From Alkalibacterium sp. (GTDB taxonomy: Bacteria; Bacillota; Bacilli; Lactobacillales; Carnobacteriaceae_A), in NCBI GenBank assembly GCA_007692455.1, contig RECC01000036.1, positions 1 to 64,000 of the forward strand: 64,000 nt of DNA, written 5' to 3'. The notes beneath the pieces were generated by a model. The model did not search any database. It was not told the DNA's origin and saw only the letters and a program-made list of their open reading frames with translations. Shown here piece after piece: positions 21,415 through 31,624 of the stretch (position 1 is the stretch's first letter; each line of letters starts with the position of its first letter). Made by a program: the position numbers and the translations under genes.

Positions 21415-22708
21415 GCACAAACAGATTCTGGATTTTATTGAAGATTTGCATGTCGGTGCCAAGCTTTCAGTCAGAATGATAGCGAAAGAACTGCAGGTCA
21501 GTGAAGGAACAGCTTATCGTGCAATAAAAGAAGCTGAAAACAACGGATTAGTCTCAACAATTAAACGAGTGGGAACTATACGTGTAGAATCGAAGGCAAG
21601 CGATCATATTGAAAATCTGACGTTCGAAGAAATCGTCAAAATTATTGATGGTGAAGTGCATGGAGGAGAAGATGGCCTGAAAAAATCACTCACTAAATTT
21701 AATATCGGTGCAATGACGGAAGATGCCATGCTTCGCTATATTACTGAAGAATCCCTTATGATTATCGGAAACCGGGAAGAGGCACAGCAGCTGTCCCTCA
21801 ATCATGGTGCAGCTGTTCTGATTACAGGTGGATTCAAGCCGAGCCCGGCGGTTATTGCTTTGGCCAATAAAAATGAACTGCCACTAATCAGCACGACGTA
21901 TGACACGTTTACAGTGGGAACGATGATTAACAGAGCGATGACAGATCAGCTTATAAAAAAAGATATCCTTCGTGTTCAAAATATTTATACACCGATAGAA
22001 AACACGCAGTTCTTATCCCGTGAAGATACGGTTTACAGTTACCGTATGCTGAATCAGAAAAGTAAGCACTCTCGCTTTCCGGTAGTTTACTCTAACGATC
22101 GTCTCGTTGGTATTGTAACAGCGAAAGATGTGGTAGGGAAAGACGATGCCGTTCTGATTGAAAAAGTCATGACGAAAAATCCTGCCTACGCGAAAACGAA
22201 TATGAGTGTGGCATCAGTTGCTCATACTATGATTTGGGATGGTCTGGAGGTCATGCCGGTAGTAAGTGACGAGATGACACTTAAAGGCATTATTTCACGA
22301 CAGGATATTATGAAAGCCATGCAGTCTGTTCAGAAGCAGCCGCAATCTGGAGATACAATATCTGACCAGATTAACCAGCTGATAACTGAACGCGAAGATG
22401 GACTTTTTTCATTTCTGGTAACTCCCCAAACGACTGACAGCATGGGGACGATTTCCTTTGGTGTCCTCAGTGAAGCGATAACGGAAACAATATATAATTA
22501 CCTGGCTAAGAATAAAAAGAAAAATCTTGTAGTGGAACAGATGAATCTGCATTACTTTAATATGATTCAACTGGGCAATGAATTAACAATTAAACCAATC
22601 ATATTTGATGAAAACAGGCGTTCAGCTCGTCTTGACGTTGAAATCTATTCAGAAAATGCACTGGCTGCCAAGGCGATTGTTGCCTGTCAGATTCTTCAAA
22701 AAAAATAA
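21404..22708 (+). CDS. ytoI: HTH, DRTGG, CBS-pair and hotdog domain protein (YtoI-like)
   Basis: N-terminal wHTH, tandem CBS motifs, C-terminal thioesterase-like region; overlaps the dinB stop. Confidence 0.85.
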   Translation: MTTKHKQILDFIEDLHVGAKLSVRMIAKELQVSEGTAYRAIKEAENNGLVSTIKRVGTIRVESKASDHIENLTFEEIVKIIDGEVHGGEDGLKKSLTKFNIGAMTEDAMLRYITEESLMIIGNREEAQQLSLNHGAAVLITGGFKPSPAVIALANKNELPLISTTYDTFTVGTMINRAMTDQLIKKDILRVQNIYTPIENTQFLSREDTVYSYRMLNQKSKHSRFPVVYSNDRLVGIVTAKDVVGKDDAVLIEKVMTKNPAYAKTNMSVASVAHTMIWDGLEVMPVVSDEMTLKGIISRQDIMKAMQSVQKQPQSGDTISDQINQLITEREDGLFSFLVTPQTTDSMGTISFGVLSEAITETIYNYLAKNKKKNLVVEQMNLHYFNMIQLGNELTIKPIIFDENRRSARLDVEIYSENALAAKAIVACQILQKK

Positions 22709-22738
22709 TGGCAATTTTCAGAAAGAGGAGATCAGAAA

Positions 22739-23719
22739 TTGGGACTAAAAACGAATAATCCAGAAGATAATCAGATAAAAAAGAAATTGTGGGACTTTAT
22801 AAAGAAATGGGATACCATAATTATTCACCGCCATGTGAGACCTGACCCTGATGCTATCGGGTCACAATGTGGTCTAAAAGAAATAATTAAAGCATCGTTT
22901 CCCGAAAAGCATGTCTATGCTGTTGGAGCTGAAGTCGAAGACCTCGCATACCTGGGTAGTATGGACACTATCCCTGAAGATGTGTACGATGAAGCTCTTG
23001 TAATCGTGACAGATACGGCTAATATTAAACGCATTGATGACGACCGCTTTAGACTGGCAAAAGAGTGGATTAAGATTGATCACCACCCATTGGATGATTC
23101 ATATGGAGAAATTGAATGGATTAATACTAAAGCCAGCAGCTGCTGTGAAATGATAACGGATCTCTGGTTGACATACCCGGAAGAGATTACTATGACCACT
23201 GAAGCAGCTCGATTGCTCTATGGTGGAATTGTAGGCGATACTAATCGCTTTTTATATGACTCGACCTCTACTTATACCATGCAGATAGCTGCAGAACTGA
23301 TGAAATATCCATTCTCTCATACAGAACTCAATAACCAGATGAACGTCATAAAACCAGACACTGGCAAAATGATGGGCTATGCCCTGGAGCATTTTGAAGT
23401 GTCGGACTTAGGAGTTGGGCATATTGTCTTAACCCAGGAGTTATTGAAATCACTGGGACTTGATGATAACGAAACCCATTCAATCGTACCGCTTTTAGGT
23501 AAAATAGAAAATGTTAGAGTCTGGGCTGTGTTTGTTGAGCAGTCAGACGGTGGATACCGCTGCAGGTTAAGGTCAAAAGGCCCTGTCATCAATGACATAG
23601 CGCAGCTTCACGGGGGCGGTGGACATCCACTTGCTAGTGGAACTCATGCCAAGACTGAGGATGAAATTCAGGAGATACTGTCGGAATTAAAACAAGCAGT
23701 AATTGAATACAGTAAATAA
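22739..23719 (+). CDS. nrnA: DHH/DHHA1 bifunctional oligoribonuclease/PAP phosphatase NrnA
   Basis: HRHVRPDPDAIGSQ; DHH IDHHP; GGGGHPLASG; TTG start. Confidence 0.92.
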   Translation: MGLKTNNPEDNQIKKKLWDFIKKWDTIIIHRHVRPDPDAIGSQCGLKEIIKASFPEKHVYAVGAEVEDLAYLGSMDTIPEDVYDEALVIVTDTANIKRIDDDRFRLAKEWIKIDHHPLDDSYGEIEWINTKASSCCEMITDLWLTYPEEITMTTEAARLLYGGIVGDTNRFLYDSTSTYTMQIAAELMKYPFSHTELNNQMNVIKPDTGKMMGYALEHFEVSDLGVGHIVLTQELLKSLGLDDNETHSIVPLLGKIENVRVWAVFVEQSDGGYRCRLRSKGPVINDIAQLHGGGGHPLASGTHAKTEDEIQEILSELKQAVIEYSK

Positions 23720-23790
23720 GACTTGAGGCGGATTACTCCTATAAACTGTTGTGATACAATCGTGAAATAAAGATAAATTGAGGTAATCTT

Positions 23791-25908
23791 ATGAGTAAAC
23801 AATCAAATAATCGTACGTTTAAAAATAGGCTGAATCAAAGTTTTCAACAGTTTAAACCTAAATTTAAACGTTCGCTAATTATTACAAGACGAAAATGGAA
23901 AAAGTACCATGGAGCAAAGCTTCTGATACTTTCAATTTTAACTGTTGCATTATTTTTTAGTATCTATTTAGCTGTACTGGCTCGTTCGGCTAATGTCAAT
24001 GCTTTAAGAGCTGGTCTCGAACAGTCCACTACAATTATGGATGAGAACGGTGAAGAGGCAGGGACTTTATACGCTCAGAAAGGGACATTTGTGGACCTGG
24101 AACGCATCTCACCTAACATAGTCAATGCAGTTATTTCTACAGAGGATCAGCGATTTGAGAGACACAGAGGATTTGACCCAATCGGACTCGGCAGAGCCGC
24201 AGTGGGCTATGTCACAAACAGAGGACAAATAGTCGGCGGAGGAAGTACTTTAACTCAGCAGCTGGCAAAAAATGCTTATTTGTCTTCAGATCAGACTTTT
24301 ATGAGAAAATTGAGGGAACTGTTCCTGGCTATTGAAATAGAAAAGCAGTATTCAAAAGATCAGATTTTAGAAATGTATTTGAATCACGCGTATTTCGGGA
24401 ATGGAGTTTGGGGCGTGGAAGATGCGTCGCTCAGGTATTTCGGGAAGACAGCCAGCGAAGTGAGTGTTCCTGAAGCGGCAACGATTGCAGGAATGCTGAA
24501 AGCACCGAGTCACTATAATCCTATCGATAATTACGACCGATCGATTAGTCGAAGAAATGTTGTCCTTACCTTAATGGCTTCAACCGAAGCGATAACTGAA
24601 GAGGAAAAAGCCGCGTACAGCGCAATGGAACTGTCACTCACTGACCGATTCAGCAGTACGGATGGCTATCGTTACCCTTACTATTTTGATTCAGTTATCA
24701 GAGAAGCAGAAAATCGATTTGGCATTGCTGAAGAAGATTTGATGAATAATGGCTATACGATTTATACTGCTTTGAATCAGACCTTTCAACAGCAAATGGA
24801 TGCAGTATATGCATCAAATCAGCATTTTGAAGTCAGTTCAGATGGTACAATGGTGCAGAGTGCATCAGTTGCTCTAAACCCCCAGACAGGAGGAGTTAAT
24901 GCTGTCGTTGGTGGTAGAGGAGAACATACTTTTAGAGGATTCAATCGGGCAACACAGATGAGACGGCAACCAGGATCGGTCATCAAGCCCTTAGGTGTAT
25001 TTACCCCGGCACTGGAAGCTGGATTTTCACCGGATTCCATTCTTACAGACGAATTACTGTCATATGGCGAAACGGAGTATACACCTACAAACTTGTCGGG
25101 ACAGTACAGTGGAGAAGTGCCAATGTACAGAGCACTGGCTGATAGCTTGAATGCACCGACCGTGTGGCTTCTCAATGAAATAGGCATTAGCCGGGGAATG
25201 AGAAAAGTCGAAGATTTCGGTTTGACCCTTGCTGATAGCGATAATCATCTGGGAGCCATCGCCCTAGGGGGAATGGACAGGGGCGTCACGCCGCTAGAGA
25301 TTGCGAGTGCCTACAGTGTCTTTCCTAATAATGGGATAAGAAAAGATCCGCATTTCATCACTAGAATTGTGGATGCCACAGGTGCTGTCGTTGTGGATAA
25401 CACTAGAGTGAAGTCTAATCGAGTAGTTTCAGAAAAAACAGCCAATGAAATGAACAGTATGCTTTTAAGTGTTTTTGAAAGTGGAACAGGACGTAATATC
25501 CAACCCGCTTCCCAAAAAATCGCTGGAAAAACTGGGACCACTCAAACTGAATCCGGTACAGGTGCGACAGACCAGTGGGTAGTCGGCTATACGCCAGATG
25601 TTGTTATCACAAGCTGGATGGGCTACGATTACACGACCGATCAGCATTATCTGACTACTTCTACTTCACAAGGGATTGGTCAAGTCCTGAAGGCTGGAAT
25701 GGAAGGCATATTGCCTCACACAGAACAGTCGACCTTCCTCGTGGAAGAAGCCGGTCAGGAATTTATCACATCCAGTCCGACTTGGGTTGACCGGGTAACA
25801 GAAGGCATGGAAGAGGCCGGGTCTGTGTTAAGAGAAAGCACTGCCGTATTCAGAGAGCAGACTAGTAACTTACTTGAGCGGTTCCGAAACAGACAGTCAA
25901 ATGAATAA
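23791..25908 (+). CDS. Class A penicillin-binding protein (glycosyltransferase/transpeptidase)
   Basis: STEDQRFERHRGFDPIG, GGSTLTQQLAKN, KTGTT motifs. Confidence 0.95.
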   Translation: MSKQSNNRTFKNRLNQSFQQFKPKFKRSLIITRRKWKKYHGAKLLILSILTVALFFSIYLAVLARSANVNALRAGLEQSTTIMDENGEEAGTLYAQKGTFVDLERISPNIVNAVISTEDQRFERHRGFDPIGLGRAAVGYVTNRGQIVGGGSTLTQQLAKNAYLSSDQTFMRKLRELFLAIEIEKQYSKDQILEMYLNHAYFGNGVWGVEDASLRYFGKTASEVSVPEAATIAGMLKAPSHYNPIDNYDRSISRRNVVLTLMASTEAITEEEKAAYSAMELSLTDRFSSTDGYRYPYYFDSVIREAENRFGIAEEDLMNNGYTIYTALNQTFQQQMDAVYASNQHFEVSSDGTMVQSASVALNPQTGGVNAVVGGRGEHTFRGFNRATQMRRQPGSVIKPLGVFTPALEAGFSPDSILTDELLSYGETEYTPTNLSGQYSGEVPMYRALADSLNAPTVWLLNEIGISRGMRKVEDFGLTLADSDNHLGAIALGGMDRGVTPLEIASAYSVFPNNGIRKDPHFITRIVDATGAVVVDNTRVKSNRVVSEKTANEMNSMLLSVFESGTGRNIQPASQKIAGKTGTTQTESGTGATDQWVVGYTPDVVITSWMGYDYTTDQHYLTTSTSQGIGQVLKAGMEGILPHTEQSTFLVEEAGQEFITSSPTWVDRVTEGMEEAGSVLRESTAVFREQTSNLLERFRNRQSNE

Positions 25909-26008
25909 TTAAAGCTTTCTAATCTCTTCTGGCAACACTCCTCGATTCATGATAAACTTAATTAGGTAAAAAAAGCTCATGTAGAGCGAAAATTGAAGGG
26001 ATGAGACT

Positions 26009-26350
26009 ATGGCTGTCAATATTTATGACACTGCTAATCAGTTAGAACAGGATTTAAGAAATACGGAAGAATTCAGTCAGCTAGATGCTGCTTTCACAGC
26101 AGTAAAAGAAGACGAAGAAGCAAATCAGGTATTTAATGAATTCCGTCAAGTTCAACAGACCATTCAACAGAAACAAATGATGGGTCAGGAAATTTCTGAA
26201 GAAGAAGCTAAACAGGCTCAGGAAATTTCATCGAAAATTGGTGAAAACGAACTGATTTCTAAACTGCTTGAAGCAGAAAAACAAGTTGGTCAAATGATCG
26301 ATGATATTAACCAGGTTGTGCTAAAACCTGTCCGCGAACTATATCAATAG
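26009..26350 (+). CDS. YlbF/YmcA family protein
   Basis: Short helical protein MAVNIYDTANQLEQDLRNTEEF; position before yhaO. Confidence 0.88.
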   Translation: MAVNIYDTANQLEQDLRNTEEFSQLDAAFTAVKEDEEANQVFNEFRQVQQTIQQKQMMGQEISEEEAKQAQEISSKIGENELISKLLEAEKQVGQMIDDINQVVLKPVRELYQ

Positions 26351-26440
26351 AAGTATCAACTGGGAGGACTTGCTGTATATAGTAAGTCCTTTTCCTAAAC
26401 AATTCAAAGAACGTATGTACCCTAAAAAGGAGGTTTTACA

Positions 26441-27667
26441 ATGGTTAAATTTATTCATGCAGCTGATCTGCATCTGGACAGTCCTTTCAAAGGTCTGACT
26501 GATCTGTCTGCTGATATACTGCAGCAGGTGAAGGATTCAACCTTCATTTCTCTTGAAGCAATCGTCAGTCAGGCTATTGAACAGTCTGTTGATTTTGTTT
26601 TGTTTTCTGGAGACATCTATGACCTGGAAGACAGAAGTATTAAAGCTCAGTTAATGTTTCAGAAGCAGATGGAGCGTCTGAATGATGCAGCCATTTCTGC
26701 TTTCGTTATTCACGGGAATCATGATTTTGTTGCAAAGAAAGCTGATCACCTCTCTTTGCCGGGTAATGTTAAAGTATTTTCGGAACAGATTGAAACGCTA
26801 TACATAGAAACAAAGAGCAATGAAACAGTGGCAGTTAGCGGATTCAGTTATTATAAAAAATGGATAGAGGAGAGGAAAATTCAGGCATACCCAGTTAAGG
26901 ACAAGAAAAGTGACTATCACGTGGGAATGCTCCATGGTTACGCTGAAGGTCAGCAGAATGTTCATGCCAGGTATGCTCCTTTTTCTCTAAGTGAGCTGAG
27001 GGAAAAAAACTACGATTATTGGGCTCTGGGTCATATACACGCAAGACAACAGTTAACTGACAATCCACCAGTTTACTATAGTGGAAACACTCAAGGAAGA
27101 CACCGTAATGAAACGGGTGAAAAGGGGGTTCTTCTGGTCTCTCTCTCTCCGACGGACAAAGAGGTATCCTTCATACCTACTGCTCCAATAATATGGGAGA
27201 ACTTGAGATTGGATGTATCCCAGGCTAAGAACCTGGAAGAGACTTTGAAACTGACGAGAGACAAGCTCGATATGATTCAATTTAAAAGAGTAATTATTCA
27301 TTTAACCCTCGAAGTGTCTGATGAGCTCCCCTCCAGAACATTGGATAAACTTAAGCAAAAAGAGTTCAGAGATATACTTCAATCAGGGGATGCCAATCAA
27401 TTTGTCTACCTATCCAGAATTAAAGTTACTATCCGTAAGGCCTCTGATGGTAGTAACAGTCTGTCTGAAATGTATCCTGATGGCTGGCGTAAAGCAGTCG
27501 ATACCCTAAAATCGAAAGAAGGATTTAAGGATGTTACAAAAGAACTTCTGCAGGCACCTCCCTTTTCAGATGGACTGGATGAACCCACAGAGGATTATCT
27601 AAGTGAGTTGGTTGATGATGCTGTGGAATTAATAGAATATGATATAAGTTTGAACGAGGGAGTCTAG
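26441..27667 (+). CDS. yhaO: SbcD-like metallophosphoesterase YhaO
   Basis: FIHAADLHLDSPFKGL, SGDIYD, HGNHD, GHIH motifs. Confidence 0.9.
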   Translation: MVKFIHAADLHLDSPFKGLTDLSADILQQVKDSTFISLEAIVSQAIEQSVDFVLFSGDIYDLEDRSIKAQLMFQKQMERLNDAAISAFVIHGNHDFVAKKADHLSLPGNVKVFSEQIETLYIETKSNETVAVSGFSYYKKWIEERKIQAYPVKDKKSDYHVGMLHGYAEGQQNVHARYAPFSLSELREKNYDYWALGHIHARQQLTDNPPVYYSGNTQGRHRNETGEKGVLLVSLSPTDKEVSFIPTAPIIWENLRLDVSQAKNLEETLKLTRDKLDMIQFKRVIIHLTLEVSDELPSRTLDKLKQKEFRDILQSGDANQFVYLSRIKVTIRKASDGSNSLSEMYPDGWRKAVDTLKSKEGFKDVTKELLQAPPFSDGLDEPTEDYLSELVDDAVELIEYDISLNEGV

Positions 27668-27668
27668 T

Positions 27669-30476
27669 ATGAAAATAACAAAACTCGTAATTTATGGATA
27701 TGGCAAGTGGATAGACACTGAGTTCTCGGTCAGTGAAGATTGGCATCTTTTTTACGGACCGAACGAAGCGGGCAAATCTACACTGATGTCCTTCATACAC
27801 AGCATATTATTCGGCTTTCCTAAAAGACACAGCTCGTCTTTGAGGTACGAACCAAAAGAAAGCAGTCGCTATGGTGGGAAAGTGATACTACTGGATGAAC
27901 GGTTTGGTGAGGTTACTGTTGAACGCATCAGCGGGAAGGTAACTGGAGACGTTTCGGTTACTTTAGAAGACGGGACTCAAGGAGGAGAGGCAATTCTTGA
28001 TACGCTGCTTTACCATAAGAAAAGGCATTTCTATGAGAGCATATATACCTTTAACTTGAAGGGTGTTGAAGAAACCAGTGCTATGAGTAAGGATCAGCTA
28101 AACCGTTTCTTTTTAAGTACGGGTTCATTAGGAAGCGAACAATTTCTTAAACTTGCCGATTCATACAAGCAAAAAGCGGGAGCTTTATTTAAACCTACCG
28201 GAAGAAAACCAGTCATCAACCAGCTTCAAGGTAAACTTGCTGAAGTGAACAGACAAGTCAGTAAAGCGAGGGAGCGAAATGCACAGTACACCGTTTTGAG
28301 AGATGAGGTAAATACTTATGCGGAAGAGATTGATAGACTAAACAGTGAAATGGAAAATCTTCAGGAAGAAAAAAACAAGTATATATCTTTTCTCAAACAT
28401 GGAAAAGTACTCAGGGAAATCAGTCAGATTAGAGATGAAATCGAGGCTTACCCATCAGTTACTATTCCTGAAAATGGTAAACTGCAATTAAAGCATTATA
28501 ATGAACAATTGGAAAATATAAGAGAACAGATTAAAGCACTGCATGAAAAACAGAATGAACTGCAGAAAGAATTTAAACCCTCTCCAGATTTTGTGTTATC
28601 TCAGGAACTGGAAACAGATTATCAGAAGATAAAAGACAGGTTGGACGAGCTTGAGGATAAAGTTGAGTTAATTTCAAGAGAACAGCACCAGTTATCGGTA
28701 GTCGAAAACCAGATTGTAGAGATGAAGTTAAGAGAAGGCTACTCTTTAAAAGATTCTTTGCCAAAAGAATTGACTGATACCAAACTGGAGGAACTGTCAG
28801 AGTTCAAGAACGTTCAGGCAGCATTGCTGCAGGAAGAAACAGCTATATCATCAACCATTCAGGAACTTAAAATACGTACTGAAAGTAATAATGAACGCAT
28901 TGATTCGATCGAAAAGGATTTATGGCCGCTCGAGAAATTTAAAGCTGAACAAAGCAGCGAATCCAGTCAAGTCTCAGCTTCCCGGAACTTTATTAAAGAT
29001 AGAGCCGTTATAACAGCACTGGTTTTTTTAATAACTGGAGTCATTGCTGCATCACTTATTCAAAACATTATTGGTTTAACCGTCCTAATTCTTCTGTGTT
29101 CAGCTGCTCTGTATACTGTCAGAAACTACTTTTTGCACAACAGAAAAGAGCAGTCTGTTGAGGATCAGGAAAAAGAACAACTCTTTTATCAAAAAAGCAT
29201 GAGGAGTCAGTGGAAGGAACTGCTGGCTTTAAATGATTCCCTTCAAGACAAGAGGCGTGAGCAGGAAATTCTTCTGGAAGAGAATAGAAGAAAACAGAAG
29301 AATGCATCTGTGCAGTTCGAAAAATGGAAAGAGAAGATGCGTTATCCTCAAAGTTACACTCTCGAAAAATTGTTTTCCACACGTGAACTGTTTACCGAAA
29401 TGAAAAAATTGACAGAGAAAAAAGAAGTACTGGAAAATAGAGTAGCAAGTCACCTTTTCGAACTGGACCAGTGGCTTAAGGGCAACGAGTATGCTTCTAA
29501 AATAATGACCTCTGGTAAAGACATTTCGGCCGTTTTTTATGAGTTGAGAAATCGAATTCGAGCAGTCGAAAGTGAGAAAAACAGACAGAAGGACTATATA
29601 CAGGAAACGAATGCACTTCAGGAAGCAATAAGGTATCTAGTTAAACAGGAGAAAGATGCTTTGAATAAAAAGTACAAGCTGTTTTCTGAAGGAAATGTAG
29701 AATCCGAAGAAGATTTTTTGAAACTCTATCAGCTGGCTTATGAAAAACAGGAAAAGCAAAAACGGTACGATTTCTTAAAAGAAACTATTGAGCATCAGTC
29801 CATTTTAAAGGATAATTATACTATAGAAGAAATAAATGAGCAGATTCATCTTCTGGAAGACAAAATAACCAGTAGGCAGGTACAAATAACTGAGAAGACA
29901 AAAGAAAAAATTGAAATTGGCTACCGGATTAAACAACTGGAAGAAGGGGGAACCTATTCAGAGTTGCTCCAGCAACTTGAAAATGAAAAAAGTGTGTATC
30001 AAAAAGCAGTTGATGAGTGGTGTACATTAAAAGTTGCTTCTGATTTAATAGAAAAAACACTGAAATTTGCCAAAGATAGTCAGCTCCCAAAAACTCTGTC
30101 ACTAGCTGAGGAGTATTTCGCCGATCTCACTGCTGGACACTATGTAAAAATTAATCTTGAGAGTGACAGTTTTTATGTGACAGACAAGGATGGGCGCAAC
30201 TGGGAAGCAGAAGAACTGTCCAGAGGGACAGTTGAACCGCTTTATATAGCTGTCAGACTTGCATTTGTCTATTCAAACAGAGACAGTATTCATTTTCCTA
30301 TTATTATTGATGACAGTTTTGTCAATATGGATAAAGAAAGAAGACAGCGAATTTATGGTTTACTAAATACTTTAAGTAGAGATATACAGATTATTTACTT
30401 TTCATTTGATTCTTCAGTTATAAACAGTGTTCCATCAACTAAACTTACTAGACTGATGGACAGACAGATGAACTAA
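27669..30476 (+). CDS. yhaN: SbcC-like AAA ATPase YhaN
   Basis: FYGPNEAGKSTLMSFIHSILFG Walker A; long coiled coil; LSRGTVEPLYIAVRLAF signature. Confidence 0.9.
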   Translation: MKITKLVIYGYGKWIDTEFSVSEDWHLFYGPNEAGKSTLMSFIHSILFGFPKRHSSSLRYEPKESSRYGGKVILLDERFGEVTVERISGKVTGDVSVTLEDGTQGGEAILDTLLYHKKRHFYESIYTFNLKGVEETSAMSKDQLNRFFLSTGSLGSEQFLKLADSYKQKAGALFKPTGRKPVINQLQGKLAEVNRQVSKARERNAQYTVLRDEVNTYAEEIDRLNSEMENLQEEKNKYISFLKHGKVLREISQIRDEIEAYPSVTIPENGKLQLKHYNEQLENIREQIKALHEKQNELQKEFKPSPDFVLSQELETDYQKIKDRLDELEDKVELISREQHQLSVVENQIVEMKLREGYSLKDSLPKELTDTKLEELSEFKNVQAALLQEETAISSTIQELKIRTESNNERIDSIEKDLWPLEKFKAEQSSESSQVSASRNFIKDRAVITALVFLITGVIAASLIQNIIGLTVLILLCSAALYTVRNYFLHNRKEQSVEDQEKEQLFYQKSMRSQWKELLALNDSLQDKRREQEILLEENRRKQKNASVQFEKWKEKMRYPQSYTLEKLFSTRELFTEMKKLTEKKEVLENRVASHLFELDQWLKGNEYASKIMTSGKDISAVFYELRNRIRAVESEKNRQKDYIQETNALQEAIRYLVKQEKDALNKKYKLFSEGNVESEEDFLKLYQLAYEKQEKQKRYDFLKETIEHQSILKDNYTIEEINEQIHLLEDKITSRQVQITEKTKEKIEIGYRIKQLEEGGTYSELLQQLENEKSVYQKAVDEWCTLKVASDLIEKTLKFAKDSQLPKTLSLAEEYFADLTAGHYVKINLESDSFYVTDKDGRNWEAEELSRGTVEPLYIAVRLAFVYSNRDSIHFPIIIDDSFVNMDKERRQRIYGLLNTLSRDIQIIYFSFDSSVINSVPSTKLTRLMDRQMN

Positions 30477-30490
30477 TTCCATAGCAGGGA

Positions 30491-31465
30491 GTGATAATGA
30501 TGAAAAAGTTATATGATTATAAAAAAGATGAGCAGTTATCTTTATACGTTCTGATTAAATCAGCAGAAGAAAAGAAAACCCGAAACAATAAACCTTATCT
30601 GGCGCTGACCTTTCAGGATACCAGTGGAGAAATGAATGGTAATTATTGGGACGCGTCTCCTAAAGATGTAGAACAGTATAAAGCCGGGCAGGTCGTCAAG
30701 GTAGAGGGACGACGCGAAGAATATAATGGGATGCCTCAAGTACGCATCAAGTCCATGAGAGTAGCTCAGGAAGACGAACCGTCCAATCCGGATATCTATA
30801 TTGAAAGAGCACCAGTGAACAAAGACAAAATGATAGAAGCCTTTAACCAGGCGGTTTTTGACATCACCAATGCTCATCTAAACCGCATCGTTCGCTTCAT
30901 TATGAAGAAGTACCAGAAAGAGTTTTTCCAGAGTCCTGCTGCTAAGAAAAATCATCACGCCTACCTGGGCGGTCTGGCATTTCATACAATGAGTATGCTA
31001 AAGATAGCCAGGTCAGTTGTTGAAAATTACGAGGATTTAAATCCTTCATTGCTCTACTCCGGAATAATTCTTCATGATGTAGGTAAAGTGATTGAATTAA
31101 GCGGTCCGACTGCAACGGAGTATACTTTGGAAGGTAAACTTGTTGGACATATTGTGCTGATTTATGATGAAATTTCAAAAGCCTGCACAGAGTTGAAGAT
31201 TGACGAAAGTCATGAAGATGTCCTTCTTTTAAAACATTTGGTCCTTGCGCATCACGGTGAGCTGGAATTTGGTTCTCCAGTTCGTCCGCAGATACCGGAA
31301 GCTGAAATCATTCATTATATCGACCAGATTGATGCAAAAATGAATATGATGCAGTCTGCATTGAAAAAAGCTGAACCCGGAGACTTTACTGAACGTGTAT
31401 GGGCAATGGGGAATCGGTCATTTTACAGAAGTAATTTAAGCCGCCCGGATTTAAATTCTGAATAA
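30491..31465 (+). CDS. yhaM: 3'-5' exoribonuclease YhaM
   Basis: OB-fold N-terminus and HD domain (HHAYLGGLAFHTMSML...ILHDVGKV); true start probably ATG 30497 or 30500. Confidence 0.93.
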   Translation: MIMMKKLYDYKKDEQLSLYVLIKSAEEKKTRNNKPYLALTFQDTSGEMNGNYWDASPKDVEQYKAGQVVKVEGRREEYNGMPQVRIKSMRVAQEDEPSNPDIYIERAPVNKDKMIEAFNQAVFDITNAHLNRIVRFIMKKYQKEFFQSPAAKKNHHAYLGGLAFHTMSMLKIARSVVENYEDLNPSLLYSGIILHDVGKVIELSGPTATEYTLEGKLVGHIVLIYDEISKACTELKIDESHEDVLLLKHLVLAHHGELEFGSPVRPQIPEAEIIHYIDQIDAKMNMMQSALKKAEPGDFTERVWAMGNRSFYRSNLSRPDLNSE

Positions 31466-31624
31466 CTCAGGATGATTGTATGAATGTTTAATGAATAGTA
31501 TAAAAATTTCCCCTCATACGTTTTCAATTTGCGAAGACCTGTGTTATATTAATTGAGGTACGAATAAGAACAGTTTATTATTCGTTATTTAGAAAATTTT
31601 GAATTAGGATGTGTTTGATTTAAT

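Noticed and set aside
26441-31465. YhaO-YhaN-YhaM as a novel defence system
   Set aside because: Nuclease/SMC-like pair resembles some defence modules, but it is a conserved housekeeping operon in Bacilli with core-gene neighbours.
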